In this document: positions 1-8,780 of the stretch, piece after piece
How the letters are laid out: every line of letters starts with the position of its first letter
How positions within the stretch are numbered: the first letter of the stretch is position 1
DNA from: Actinidia chinensis
Taxonomy: Eukaryota > Streptophyta > Magnoliopsida > Ericales > Actinidiaceae
Length of the DNA stretch: 17,500 bases
Assembly (NCBI GenBank): GCA_009663005.1
Contig: VIGQ01000336.1
Coordinates: 20,001-37,500, forward strand
Direction: 5' to 3'
The notes under the pieces: generated by a model
The model's input: the letters and a program-made list of their open reading frames with translations, nothing else
Told to the model about the DNA's origin: nothing
The model's database searches: none
Program-made: the position numbers and the translations under genes

Positions 1-536
1 AAAACCCTATATTTGAGATCGAAAAAATTAATGTTAAATTATAAAAAGGTAATGTCACAAAACATTTTAGGAACATAAAAACTATGTCCCACTTATTATC
101 AAATTTGGGTTTCCGTATATAAATTATTTTTCAAGGTAATACTATGCAACTGATTTTTGTTATAAAATGATATCTCATAATGTAATCCTTATAGTATTTC
201 AAATTAAACCACTTACCACTTTGGCCACAGTTTAAGAAATATCACTTTTACATCATATTCAGGCCGTTTGAGATAGATTTTTTGAGTTTATATAGCTTCT
301 TTAGTTGTCGAGTTTACAAGACCAAGCTAGAGTTTTTGGGGGCCCTAGGTGAGTTTGTAATATGGAGCATCTATATATTTTTGGACAATTTTTGAAAAGA
401 TAAATGTAACCTTAAAATGATATCATTATTTTGAGAATTTAAGGGAATATCAAATGAACATTTTGGCGTGCATCCTCCAAGGAAGGAAAGAAGAGTATTG
501 TGTTCACATCAAAGTAAATGTTTTTATTGACATAAT

Positions 537-764
537 TCAAAATTTTATGGTTTTTAATAGAAAAAAAACTTAGAGTTTGTTGTAAAGTGGTCAATTTTTT
601 TTGAATTCTTATAATTTTATAAAAAATATTTCTTTTGTGTAAAATAGGTAGGTGCATATTTTTTCACTCTAAGAATATTATAACGGATATGAAGAGGAAG
701 TTCATATTATATAGTTTTAAAATTTTGTGGTTTAAAAAGAAATTAAAAACTTAGAGCTTAGTTT
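537..764 (+). repeat. Direct repeat pair of about 45 bp
   Basis: The segments 537-581 and 718-764 share AAAATTTTRTGGTTT followed by an A-rich stretch and AAACTTAGAG. They are about 180 bp apart, with unrelated AT-rich sequence between. Confidence 0.6.
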
Positions 765-785
765 TGAACATCGTTTTTAAACTCT

Positions 786-835
786 GGATATATCCTTGTA
801 TTTAGTCCTAGGATATATCTTGTAATTTAGTCCAA
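786..835 (+). repeat. Tandem duplication of about 25 bp
   Basis: Units 786-810 and 811-835 both begin GGATATATC and contain TTTAGTCC. They differ by about three changes. Confidence 0.85.
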
Positions 836-1524
836 AAAGATAGATTAATTGGAATAAAAGGGTCACAAGTAGCGGCGTATACTCATAACTCAAAACGGGG
901 ACCTCGCGGATAAAAAATAAAATCAATCACCACCCATTATACCACGCTAACAATAACATATTTATGTTTTAATTTTTTATATTTATATAAGCTTTTAAGT
1001 TTTACCTATCTCAACGGGACAAAAAAAACTTGGAGGCTTAAAGTGGCGGCCTTGCTTGCCTATGCTCAGAGTCAGCTTGCGAGTTTATATAGTTGTTTTG
1101 ATTACTCAAACTAATTGGTCTTTGGTCAAATAACCAAGTTATCAAACAATTTATTCACTACTATGCTCTTTTTTTGGCGGTTTTTTAAACGGTGAAATCC
1201 CACAACAAATGATATATACTATCAAAAATAAGGAAAAGAGTTGAATAGCGCATGCCTCAACATAATATTTTTTGTGAGTTATCATATTTACAAATAGAAA
1301 AGAAGGGAAAATGGAAAAGGTTTTATTCCCTCCAAACATCCAAAAAAAAAGTTAAAGATCCAACTTCTTTATCAACTTTAGGAAATGGTATTCCTATAAA
1401 AAATAATAATAAAAATCACTTTGGAAAGCTATGGATGCATTGAGCATTAATTTCTTTACACATTCAACTAACCATTCATTTTAGCATTAATCTTAGAGAA
1501 TAGTGGTATACACATAAATTTTAT

Positions 1525-1542
1525 AAAAAAAAAAAAAAAAAA
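1525..1542 (+). repeat. A18 homopolymer
   Basis: Eighteen A in a row. No retroposon body is apparent upstream. Confidence 0.9.
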
Positions 1543-1647
1543 TACTCAATATTAACCGTAATGGTTTTTAAAAAAATATGAGCAACAAATACTAATTTAA
1601 TTTGACATAAAAGGCCAAAAAAGTGAGGCTTCATTTCATACAAGATT

Positions 1648-1681
1648 TCTACGTAGGTACCTACTTTTCTACAAACGTAGA
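1648..1681. repeat. Nested palindromes
   Basis: GTAGGTACCTAC (1653-1664) is a perfect 12-bp palindrome. The outer TCTACGT (1648-1654) pairs with ACGTAGA (1675-1681). The block TACCTACTTTT recurs about 110 bp downstream, near 1770. Confidence 0.85.
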
Positions 1682-1720
1682 CTGTTTTGGTCTTATTAAT
1701 AAAATTCTTCTTATGTTGAC

Positions 1721-1739
1721 AAAAAACATTATGTTTTTT
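1721..1739. repeat. Short palindrome, 9-bp arms
   Basis: AAAAAACAT, one T, ATGTTTTTT. Exact arms, low complexity; little can be said about function. Confidence 0.8.
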
Positions 1740-2698
1740 ATTTTAATCGCTTTACGCCTATACAATGTATACCTACTTTTTGACTCGTGTTTATAAGAAT
1801 CGGACTATAAGTGATTTAAAATGCAATTAAACAGGGAATTTGTGAAAACTTCTCGAGAGTATATTTAGATTATGGCACTTGAAATTAGTGTTATTTTATT
1901 TGGCACAATTCCTACTTCTTATTCTAAACAACAAACAACTTTCAAAACTGTTGTCAAAAAATAATGTTGAGAAAGTTACTATTTTTAAAATCACTTTAAA
2001 AAACAGTTTTTTAATAAAATCGAAATATTTAAAAAACCCCGCTTGTGACTTTTGTAACCAGATCCCTAAAACCGCAATCCCAACCTGAGTGATGATCTTT
2101 TTAATATCGTTTTCATCATTTAAACATGTTTTTCATACAAGAAAATTTAAATTCCAGCGAAAACCTAGTTTTGACTACTTATTTAAAAAATTATTAGTGT
2201 TGAATGGATTAAAATAATCAAGGTCAAACAGGTACGTTATTCCACATTATATCTACAAAAAAATGATGGTAAAAATGTGACCAAATGATGTGTTGTTCGC
2301 TAATCCTATTCTTCAAATGAGTACTTAAATAGTTGTGATACCTAGAAAAATCCAAAATATATTTGGCTGTATGCCATTTTACTGCATTTTGAGTTTTGGA
2401 TTCTCAACATGATGAAAGCCAGAAGAAAGATCAATGAAATTAATTATATATACCATAGTTTTTATAAACAAAGATTGGGATAAAAATAATAGCGTTCATG
2501 CATTTACAAATTTCTCTATATTTTCTCTTCATTTCACTAACATAATTGAAATGACAACTAATTTATTTTCTTTCACTCATTTCATCTTCATACATTTTTT
2601 TACTTTCCCTTTATTTTTTCCAACAATGTTATATAGAATTCATGTCATAGTTCACAACAAGACTGATGAAAAAATCTGACCTATATATTTAATAAAGT

Positions 2699-2753
2699 GC
2701 TCAAAACCGTTGACCTGTTAGTAAACATAAACGTCTTAACCAATTGAATTAAG
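2699..2753 (-). repeat. Possible tRNA-derived SINE head (box A and box B)
   Basis: On the minus strand, CTTAATTCAATTGGTTAAG (from 2753 down to 2735) resembles an A box (TRGCNNARYNGG). CGGTTTTGAGC (2709 to 2699) resembles a B box (GGTTCRANYCC). About 25 bp lie between them, a normal spacing for Pol III internal promoters. It does not fold as a full tRNA. No clear tail or target duplication was found, so the length of any SINE body is unknown. It could also be chance or an old tRNA fragment. Confidence 0.35.
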
Positions 2754-2759
2754 GCCAAT

Positions 2760-4300
2760 CTTGCTATAGAATATAACATCCAAATTGGACATAGGAGAAT
2801 CGTATTCAAATACCCGAGATTGCATGAGAGGAATCTATGAGCTATTTTCTCATTCAAAACTCTTACACCTCAATTAGAACAACATGTTCTCACTTAACAT
2901 GTGTCATTTTGTTTATATTTGTTCGGAGTCCTGCTGCAGTCCAATAATTTGACAAAAGTACACGAAACCCGTGATCAAAAAAGCCACCACCAAATATTCC
3001 CCAATCAGTTTGTCCACACCACTAGTCAACAATCATTTAGAGCACACAATTTTTTACGTTGTTTTGATACTTATTTTTCACTAATTTGTGAAGAAAAAAA
3101 AAAAGTTGGCCTGGGAAATATGGGAAAGTTGACAACATGTTAATTGTACAACATGTGTGTGATAGTTCTATTAGGGAACAACTGGTCACATCCTTATTGT
3201 CTTGAAAATGAGAGAGAGAGAAAATCTTTATTTGTCTCTCCACAACCTAGGGAGGGCAATGAGACAATTCAATATTGTGCAAAAGTTAGTATGTGTTAGT
3301 GAGAGAAGTGGGGTCCCCCAACATGGATCACTTAGTAGTTTTATTTGCCTAGAATGCCACCGAAATGATATCAATCACCACCACCACCTGCATTTACTAA
3401 GTCTATAATTGGGATGCGATTTAGAGTCACGCATTTATATGCCTTTATACATTTAGTTAAGTTTGTAAGACCCCACGCAATTAGTATGATTTTAAGATCA
3501 TGATAACCATGTTTCTCATAATATGGAAAAAAAAGCTAACGGTTGCCCAATAGCGTAGTTACTGGGTTAAAAAAATATTCTTTTACTGTAAAAAAATATA
3601 AATATTTTTTGCAATTTATTATTAAAATATCTAAACTATATGATAAATATTTGATAGAGTGTGCCTGTGTGTATTAAGCCAAACATTAGTTTTTTTTAAT
3701 ACAACATTTTATCATATGCCTTTTTACATATTTTTATACATTTTTTATAATTACAAAAAACCCATTTTTAATGTAATTTTTTTTTTGCCTTTTTAAAATA
3801 TACTTTTCTTTTGAAATAAAAATAAAAAAGGTGATAATTTTTCAATTTCATCCCCAATTGTACTTTTTTTGTCTGTAATTATTTGAAAAAATAACTCAAA
3901 TGCCCTATATTATTGAAAGTAACAGTAATACAAAATATGAATACAATGCATTTGAGTAATTTCACGTAATAAAGACTAAAAACGGTGTACAATTGAAGGA
4001 AAAAAAAAAGTAAGGCTGATAAACGAGCTAAAAAGTAAATTATTCAAAATTGAATTACAAACTTAACGAGTTTCAAATATACTTTGAGTTTAATTTATTT
4101 ATCATGTGAATATATCTCAAACAAGCTTTTATCAAGTCGGGCTTAAATAGTTTAAATTTTTTAAATATTGTAAGTTTATCGAGACAAGTAATAGATTATT
4201 CAAATTTGATTTGAAAAGTGAACGAGATCACAAACGAATTTTTAACAAGCCGATCATGACTTGATATTGAGTCGTTTGGTTCATTTGGTTTGCTAAATAT
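2760..4300. other. Intergenic spacer without recognisable gene
   Basis: 2900-3420 is less AT-rich and has a GAGAGAGAGA run (about 3211-3220) and a CCACCACCACC run near 3380. The two overlapping frames of 80 and 68 codons there show no domain. 3520-4280 is strongly AT-rich with T and A runs only. Confidence 0.65.
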
Positions 4301-4308
4301 AAAATTTA

Positions 4309-4495
4309 TGGGTAATGTTATAGGTATCTCATACTTGCACTCCAAATACACATCTTATGAGGTGTCGCATTGGGGTCGGCTGAGTGTGGGGTCCATCACC
4401 CAGTTCTTTTCACCCCACACCCAGCCAACCCCAATACGACACCTCATAACGTGTGCATTTAGGGTGAAAGTATGGAATACCCATAGTATTACCCT
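4309..4495. mobile_element. Foldback MITE, hAT-like flanks
   Basis: Two arms of about 83 bp (from 4310 and back from 4494) are inverted repeats with no gaps and roughly 14 differences, mostly transitions. The arm starts GGGTAATGTTATAGG on the left and GGGTAATACTATGGG when the right arm is reversed. The inner arm has TTATGAGGTGTCG on both sides. A loop of about 20 bases separates them. Octamers aaaattta (4301-4308) and aaagttta (4496-4503) match at 7 of 8 positions, which suggests an 8-bp target duplication as in hAT elements. No coding capacity. Superfamily assignment is inference. Confidence 0.85.
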
Positions 4496-5447
4496 AAAGT
4501 TTATAGACATTGAATTAACCATCCAGTCATCGTGAATTTGTTGAGAAAATCAAAAAAAACTTCCCAGCCCTTGCTTTGTGCTATGTCACGGACGTCAAAA
4601 AAAAGTTTCTTTATGCTCATTAAAATATGAATCTCTCTTCTACCCCAGTTTATCGTGTTCGCCCTACGGACACTCCAATTTCAACTTCTCGCGTCCACAT
4701 GGGACAGGTCCACTCGAGGAGACGCTAGACATGTTCCAACCGTCTCTTTAAAGCGTTTTGTACTTTTTCGAGGAGAAGGGATCCGCTACAAACGAGCCAA
4801 CGAGAAGCAGAGTAAGCCTATGCGCACACCGCAAGGACAAACACATTCTACAAAAAGACGAAAATAAAACTTATGATTCTTCTTTCCATTTTGAATATCC
4901 AAAAAGAAAATGCAAACAACCATTCAATGGGGGCGATTAAGTATCAAAAATTATATTAAAAAATATAGAAATTATATAGAAAAAATATAAAAGTGTATTG
5001 ATAATTGTGAAAGATATATTAAAATTTTAAAAAATCTCTTTCTTTTATTTTTTAACCATCGTTCATTGGGCAGTGGTTAGAAAGACAATGGTTAGAATAA
5101 ATATACAATTATAAATATGTTTAAAAATAGAAAAATAAAGAGGACAATGTTAGAATGAATGCCTCTAAAATTGAATTTCATAACCTTCTTAAAAAGTTAA
5201 AATTTCCAAACAAAATCAACAATATGGAGCAAAGGACTGTATACTAAATTTTATGATATAATTTCACATCTATGAATGCAAAGTAACTACCAAAAATAGA
5301 ATGGTTCACAACCTAAGAAATTATTGATATTTAACTCAATTTTAAGTATGGTTATATAATATTTAAATTAAAAAATATTGGTTAGTAAAAAAACATAATA
5401 ATGTAGTTCAAAACTATTGTCAAGTTTTTAATTAGATTAGATATCAT
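4496..5447. other. Spacer with an unidentified less AT-rich patch
   Basis: About 4640-4870 has a more balanced composition, and two plus-strand frames (4655-4867 and 4758-4940) cover it, but neither reads like a known protein. A single-copy gene relic or a captured fragment is possible. 4930-5447 is AT-rich with no features beyond repeated GTGGTTAGAA-type strings near 5075-5095. Confidence 0.55.
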
Positions 5448-5452
5448 TGTTC
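5448..5452. repeat. Probable 5-bp target-site duplication, left copy
   Basis: The pentamer tgttc adjoins the left LTR. The pentamer after the right LTR (8383-8387) is ttttc, a 4 of 5 match. Five-base duplications are usual for copia integrases. With one mismatch, this supports a single insertion event but does not prove it. Confidence 0.55.
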
Positions 5453-5508
5453 TGTTGGGATTGGTTCTAATTAACAATTGGTTTAATTATCTTGCACGCG
5501 GGTAATAG

Positions 5509-5698
5509 TCTTCTTTGCGACCGCGGTCACAGTCTTCTATTGACGTGGGTTATATTCTTCTATTGCGGACGTTCATATTCTTCTATGCGGCTGGGGCATA
5601 GTCTTCTATTGCGGCTGGGTCATGGTCTTCTTATTGCGGCTGAGGCTGAGTCATGGTCTTTGATTGAGGCTAGTCATGGTATTAGATTGCGGTATGCC
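5509..5698 (+). repeat. Tandem array of a unit of about 24 bp in the 5' LTR
   Basis: About eight imperfect copies of a unit with the core TCTTCTATTGCGGCTGGGTC followed by ATRG. Later copies change the start to TCTTTGATTG, and the last carries TTAGATTGCGG. Units are about 22-25 bp; one near 5630 has an insertion. The array ends just before GTATGCCTCAA. Its place upstream of the TATA box resembles the U3 enhancer arrays of some plant LTRs; that role is inference. Confidence 0.88.
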
Positions 5699-5728
5699 TC
5701 AAATCTCCTTTGACGTCTCTTGGAAGGC

Positions 5729-5734
5729 TATAAG
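5729..5734 (+). promoter_or_regulatory. LTR TATA box (5' LTR)
   Basis: GGCTATAAGAGAGG lies about 30 bp after the tandem array and is matched at the same place in the 3' LTR (8068-8073, GGCTTATAAGAGAGG). Its conservation in both LTRs and its position between the U3-like array and the downstream transcribed-type sequence fit the Pol II promoter of the element. The R region would start about 25-35 bp downstream. No expression evidence can be read from the sequence. Confidence 0.6.
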
Positions 5735-6071
5735 AGAGGAGCTGAAAGAAGAATAGAGGAGAGGAAGAGTGTGTGAAAGGGAGGGTGTGTGCAAGGGGAC
5801 AAGGTTTTATACTTGTGGAGAGTGTGTTCTTGATGAGATGTGCTATAAGGGATTGGGTGTGGGGAATATTCATACTCAAAGTATACTTGTACCTTTTTAC
5901 TCATTAGTGAAGAACGGGATCCTCTCCGTGGAGTAGGAGGTTATGACGAAACCACTGTAATTATTGGTCTCTCTCTCCATTTTTACATTTCATCATACTT
6001 CTAATTGGTTCTGTGGTGAGTGTGTTCGAATATCGAGTTCTGGGTGCTTCAGCTGTAAAACCCGAAACAAC

Positions 6072-6085
6072 TGGTATCAGGAGCC
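6072..6085 (+). other. Primer-binding site (initiator-Met tRNA type)
   Basis: TGGTATCAGGAGCC lies two bases after the 5' LTR. It matches the usual plant retrotransposon PBS, TGGTATCAGAGCC, complementary to the 3' end of initiator-Met tRNA, with one extra G. Minus-strand DNA synthesis would start here. The extra base may be a mutation or a sequence error. Confidence 0.9.
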
Positions 6086-6149
6086 GACTGGTTTCTGTCA
6101 GGTTCTTGTTTGCGATTAGTGTTTCATTAATCCACAAGAAGGCAACGAT

Positions 6150-7085
6150 CAACTATAGTTTTCTCTCGAACGGTTTAATGGAATGGAAATAGTAGCTTTA
6201 ACTTGGCAACGAAGAGAAAGATTTATCCTGTCAACAGGGCTTGGGCTAAGGCGTGAAAGGAAAGGATGCAAAACCGGAGATGATGAAAGATGATGATTGG
6301 GAAGAGTTAGAGTGATGATGAAATGTGTGAGCACGATTCGGGCTCGTATTGCTGATAATATATCAACATGTATGATGATTGGAAGAGTTGATGATGAATG
6401 TTGTGAGCACGATTCGGCTCTGTTATGCTGAGAATATTATACAACAATGTTATGGATGAGGATTCGGTCAGCCTTTGGGGAGAAGTTGGACACAAATCAT
6501 CTTGACCTAAGAGTTTGACCAACAAGTTGCACGAAATGGACAATTATATCGGCTCTACAGAGGAGGAAAGGCGGGAGTCTCAGGAGCATTATGAACGTGT
6601 TCCATGGTTAATTAGATCAGTGCGAAAAGTTGATTGTAAAAATAGATGAAGAAAGACAAGGCACTGTTTGCTTCTTAATATCTTCCGGATTCGTTATGAT
6701 ACTTTGGTTGACAACTCTTTTGTATGGGAAAGATATAGTGAGTTTGGAGCAAGTGTGTAGCGTCATTGGTTTCTTATTGTACTCAAAAAAGGTAAGTTTT
6801 GAGGATGAACAAGTGCAATCTTGCGGTCAAAGTGGAAAAGGGGAAAGAAATCTGATGGTTAGCATCTGATGAAGAACGGGTCCAGTTCTAGTTTCCCGAG
6901 GAAAGGGCTGTCAATGCTACTATTGCAAAGAATTTGGTCATGGAAGCATGATTGTCCCTTTGCGAAGGATCAAGGGAAGAAGTGCGACGACGCTCAAGAT
7001 GGCAATTCTTTGGTGGTAGCAGATGATTGGAGATGTGCCTCACAAGTCTCTGAAGGTATTAACACTTCTTATCATGATGAAGAAG
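6150..7085 (+). pseudogene. Copia gag remnant (capsid and CCHC zinc knuckle)
   Basis: Gag forms the particle that packages element RNA. Signals appear in order but in different frames: a F-N-G block (6174-6182); W-Q-R-R (6204-6215) typical of the gag N-terminus; D-D-W-E-E-L (6292-6309); a T-T-L-L-Y-G-K-D block (6711-6734); and the CCHC knuckle. The knuckle cysteines are codons 6915-6917 and 6924-6926 and the histidine is 6939-6941, in one frame. The last cysteine (6953-6955) is in another, 38 bases from the first instead of 39, so one base is missing. Many frameshifts and a tandem duplication (6292-6453) also break the gene. The family is the UBN2/retrotran_gag type of plant copia elements. 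The start is approximate, as no intact ATG-led frame exists. Confidence 0.85.
6292..6453 (+). repeat. Tandem duplication inside gag
   Basis: About 82 bp (6292-6373) are followed directly by an 80-bp imperfect copy (6374-6453). Both start GATGATTGG and carry GTGAGCACGATTCGG and ATGCTGA/TTGCTGA blocks. A standard gag has this segment (D-D-W-E-E-L onward) once, so it was duplicated in this copy or its recent parent. The copies differ mainly by short indels. Confidence 0.85.
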
Positions 7086-7440
7086 TTAGATTCGGGTTGT
7101 AACTATGAATGTTGCTATAAAAAGAAATTTTTTGACACATTCCAAGAAAGAGATGGGGGGTCGCTATTTTGGGCGATGAAATGAAACTCCATGTAAAATT
7201 TCAAGGTGTCGGGAATGTGAAGATAAAATGTTGAGCTGGGAGCGGTTCGTACATTGGGGGTTGTGGTTTATATCCCGAAGTACAAGGAATCTGAATTCAC
7301 TTAGACGGATAGACTTCCAAGAGCAAGTATTTTGCTGGAGGTGGAGCCATTAATATCCCACGCGGCGGCAGGTTTTAATTGAAAGGAGAGAAGTGCGGAA
7401 GATGTACGTAATTGGCAAAAATTGGTTTGTTAACTCGCGA
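7086..7440 (+). pseudogene. Copia protease and GAG-pre-integrase remnant
   Basis: The aspartic protease motif D-S-G-C is encoded at 7089-7100, preceded by K-L, at the expected distance after the zinc knuckle. The H-M-C residues that usually follow are not readable. Further family-like blocks are F-F-D-T-F-Q-E (about 7126-7146), a G-G-S (7155-7163), a stretch reading through V-G-N-V-K-I-K-M to 7230, and V-R-T-L (7245-7256). A basic segment near 7375-7430 resembles the start of the GAG-pre-integrase domain. Frames change several times. Nothing recognisable as integrase, reverse transcriptase or RNase H follows, so the deletion breakpoint lies after about 7440. Confidence 0.75.
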
Positions 7441-7755
7441 AGGTTGAAAACGGTGTGCCAAGGAAGTGGGGGTACCCCAAGGTGGGAGTTCTTTGCGGCA
7501 AAGACCAAAGTTATGGTTTCCAAGTTGCTGATGGAAGTGTGAGGGGTAAAGCTCCGTTGGAAGAGAGGTGGGTCGAGGTCCTTCTCGCGTGACATTGATG
7601 ATAATTGGTTACGGGATGGCTACACGTGTTTGTTGGTCGGTTGATTCAAATAAATTTTTTATTCGGGTGGGTTAGTCATTGTATCAAGATTGGTGGATGT
7701 GCCTATCCCCCCTTCTAGGAGCTACCTCGCAGACCGCATTTTGAAACTTCTCACC
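7441..7755 (+). other. 3' interior of the retrotransposon, past the deletion
   Basis: This joins the protease-side remnant to the polypurine tract. It is less AT-rich than the flanks and has no recognisable pol domain. Short purine-rich runs and stop codons occur in all frames. The last part (about 7610-7755) probably is the untranslated region between pol and the PPT. Where the deletion joined is not obvious without a full-length relative. Confidence 0.55.
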
Positions 7756-7766
7756 AAGGTGGAGAT
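7756..7766 (+). other. Polypurine tract for plus-strand priming
   Basis: AAGGTGGAGAT sits immediately before the 3' LTR. The string CACCAAGGTGGAGATT before TGTTGGG is typical of plant Ty1/copia elements and marks the RNase H-resistant primer for plus-strand synthesis. Confidence 0.88.
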
Positions 7767-8382
7767 TATTGGGATTGTGGTCTAATTTCAACAAGTGGTT
7801 TATTATATTGCAAAGGCCGCGGTCATTGTATTCTATTGCGACAGGGTCATATTATTCTATTGCGGGCTTGGGTCATATTCTTCTATTGCGGCGAGTCATA
7901 TTCTTCTATTGCGGCTGCGTCATAGTCTTCTATTGACGGCGGGTCATGGTCTCTATTTGCGGCTAAGTCATGGTTCTTTGATTGCGGCTAGTCATGTCTT
8001 TGATTGCGGCTAGTCATGGTTTAGATTGCGGTGTGCCTCAAAGTCTTTGCCGTCTCTTGGGCAGGCTTATAAGAGAGGGAGCTGAAAGAAGAATAGGAGA
8101 GGGAAGAGTGTGTGCAAGGGACAAGTTTTAACTTGTGGAGAGTGTGTTCTTGATGAGTGGTTGTCATAAGAGATTGGGTGTGGGATATTCATATCAAGTA
8201 TACTTGACTATTTTACTCTAGTGAAAGAACGGGATCCTCTCGTGGCGGTAGGAGGTTATTGACAACACGTAAATTATGTGTCTCTCTCTCCATTACCATT
8301 TCATCATACTTTCAATTGGTTGGGTTGTGGTTGTCGTTCGAATCTCGGTTCTTGAGTGCTTCCGCTCTGTTAAACCCCAACA
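7767..8382 (+). repeat. 3' long terminal repeat
   Basis: Second copy of the LTR, 616 bp. It starts TATTGGGATTG, so the canonical TG has become TA, and ends in CA. It contains the same ordered blocks as the 5' copy: the tandem array (7803-8038), a TATA box (8068-8073), the purine-rich region, the GGATCCTCT block, the CTCTCTCTCC tract and the terminal AAACCCCAACA. The array has about one to two more units than the 5' copy. The junction with the upstream polypurine tract fixes its left edge. Confidence 0.92.
7803..8038 (+). repeat. Tandem array of a unit of about 24 bp in the 3' LTR
   Basis: About nine to ten imperfect copies of the ATTGCGGC-containing unit, at the same LTR position as 5509-5698. 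The same gradient is visible: TTCTATTGCG copies on the left, TTTGATTGCGGCTAGTC copies on the right. Two nearly identical right-hand units (about 7979-8025) suggest a local expansion. Unit number differs from the 5' LTR, so the array changed after insertion or was collapsed in assembly. Confidence 0.88.
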
Positions 8383-8751
8383 TTTTCAACATCCCAAAAT
8401 TAGAATGTTAGATGCGTTTATATCCCAAACACAATTTCATACACACCAGCTCAAAAAGATGAGTTTTACAATGAGGTCTACACACTTACAAAAACTCATT
8501 ACTTGTGAGAAGGTATAACAGAGTTTGTCCCCAAAAATGCATGAAGAAGCTCCCTAATAGAAACAATATTGAAAGGAAACAATTGATGGTAGCTATAAGA
8601 GCATTTTCAACAATACTCTCTACTTCTTTTCTATATTTTATAAAAATAGATGATGGGTTAGGTTTATGAGGCTCCTTTTATGTTATATCCTCTAATATGG
8701 CTCTCTATTTTTTCTTGTAAACCATTTAAATATATGTTTTATTCAAAAAAC
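8383..8751. other. Spacer between the copia element and the T tract
   Basis: No gene. The sequence from about 8600 reads GAGCATTTTCAACAATACTCTC, split here as GAGCATTTTC and AACAATACTCTC. It resembles a terminus commonly seen in plant MITEs (GAGCATCTCCAACA type), but no matching inverted end was found before the T tract. Confidence 0.45.
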
Positions 8752-8780
8752 TTTTTTTTTTTTTTTTTTTTCTTTTTTTT
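8752..8780 (+). repeat. Long T tract
   Basis: Twenty T, one C, then eight T. It borders the degenerate 30-bp repeat that follows. On the minus strand it would be a poly(A) tract, but no LINE or SINE body could be identified beside it. Confidence 0.9.

Larger units (their letters stand above)
1..2690. other. AT-rich intergenic spacer
   Basis: Apart from the small repeats listed separately, no gene is seen. Open frames are all under 85 codons and have compositions expected of AT-rich noncoding DNA. The patch around 890-1090 is a little richer in G and C and resembles decayed repeat sequence, but it has no terminus or domain I can name. Confidence 0.7.
5453..6069 (+). repeat. 5' long terminal repeat
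   Basis: Direct repeat partner of 7767-8382. It begins TG and ends CA, as LTRs do. In order it holds a leader of about 55 bp, a tandem array of a unit of about 24 bp (5509-5698), a TATA box (5729-5734), a purine-rich stretch rich in GAGAG and GTGTG (about 5735-5870), a conserved block around GAACGGGATCCTCT, a CTCTCTCTCC tract near 5970, and the terminal block ending AAACCCGAAACA. It differs from the 3' copy by many one-base indels and by roughly 15 extra bases near 5780, where a GTGTGTG-AAGGG segment appears to be duplicated. Confidence 0.92.
5453..8382 (+). mobile_element. Internally deleted Ty1/copia LTR retrotransposon
   Basis: Two direct repeats of about 617 bp flank an interior of about 1.7 kb. 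The first LTR starts TGTTGGGATTGG and ends in CA. It is followed two bases later by a primer-binding site matching the initiator-Met tRNA 3' end. The second LTR is preceded by the polypurine tract AAGGTGGAGAT, a motif typical of plant copia elements. The interior order (gag, CCHC knuckle, protease DSG, GAG-pre-integrase-like) fits copia. Integrase, reverse transcriptase and RNase H are absent, so the element is about 2.9 kb instead of the usual 5 kb or so and could move only with help from another copy. The flanking pentamers tgttc (5448-5452) and ttttc (8383-8387) differ at one base, which suggests a decayed target duplication. The gene order and PBS/PPT are seen; the copia assignment rests on family knowledge. 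Confidence 0.93.

Noticed and set aside
1..10. Telomere-like AAAACCCTA at the window start
   Set aside because: Only one copy of the AAACCCT unit, so not a telomeric or interstitial telomere array.
5509..8038. CRISPR-like regular repeats
   Set aside because: The LTR units are contiguous without spacers, imperfect, and belong to a plant retrotransposon.
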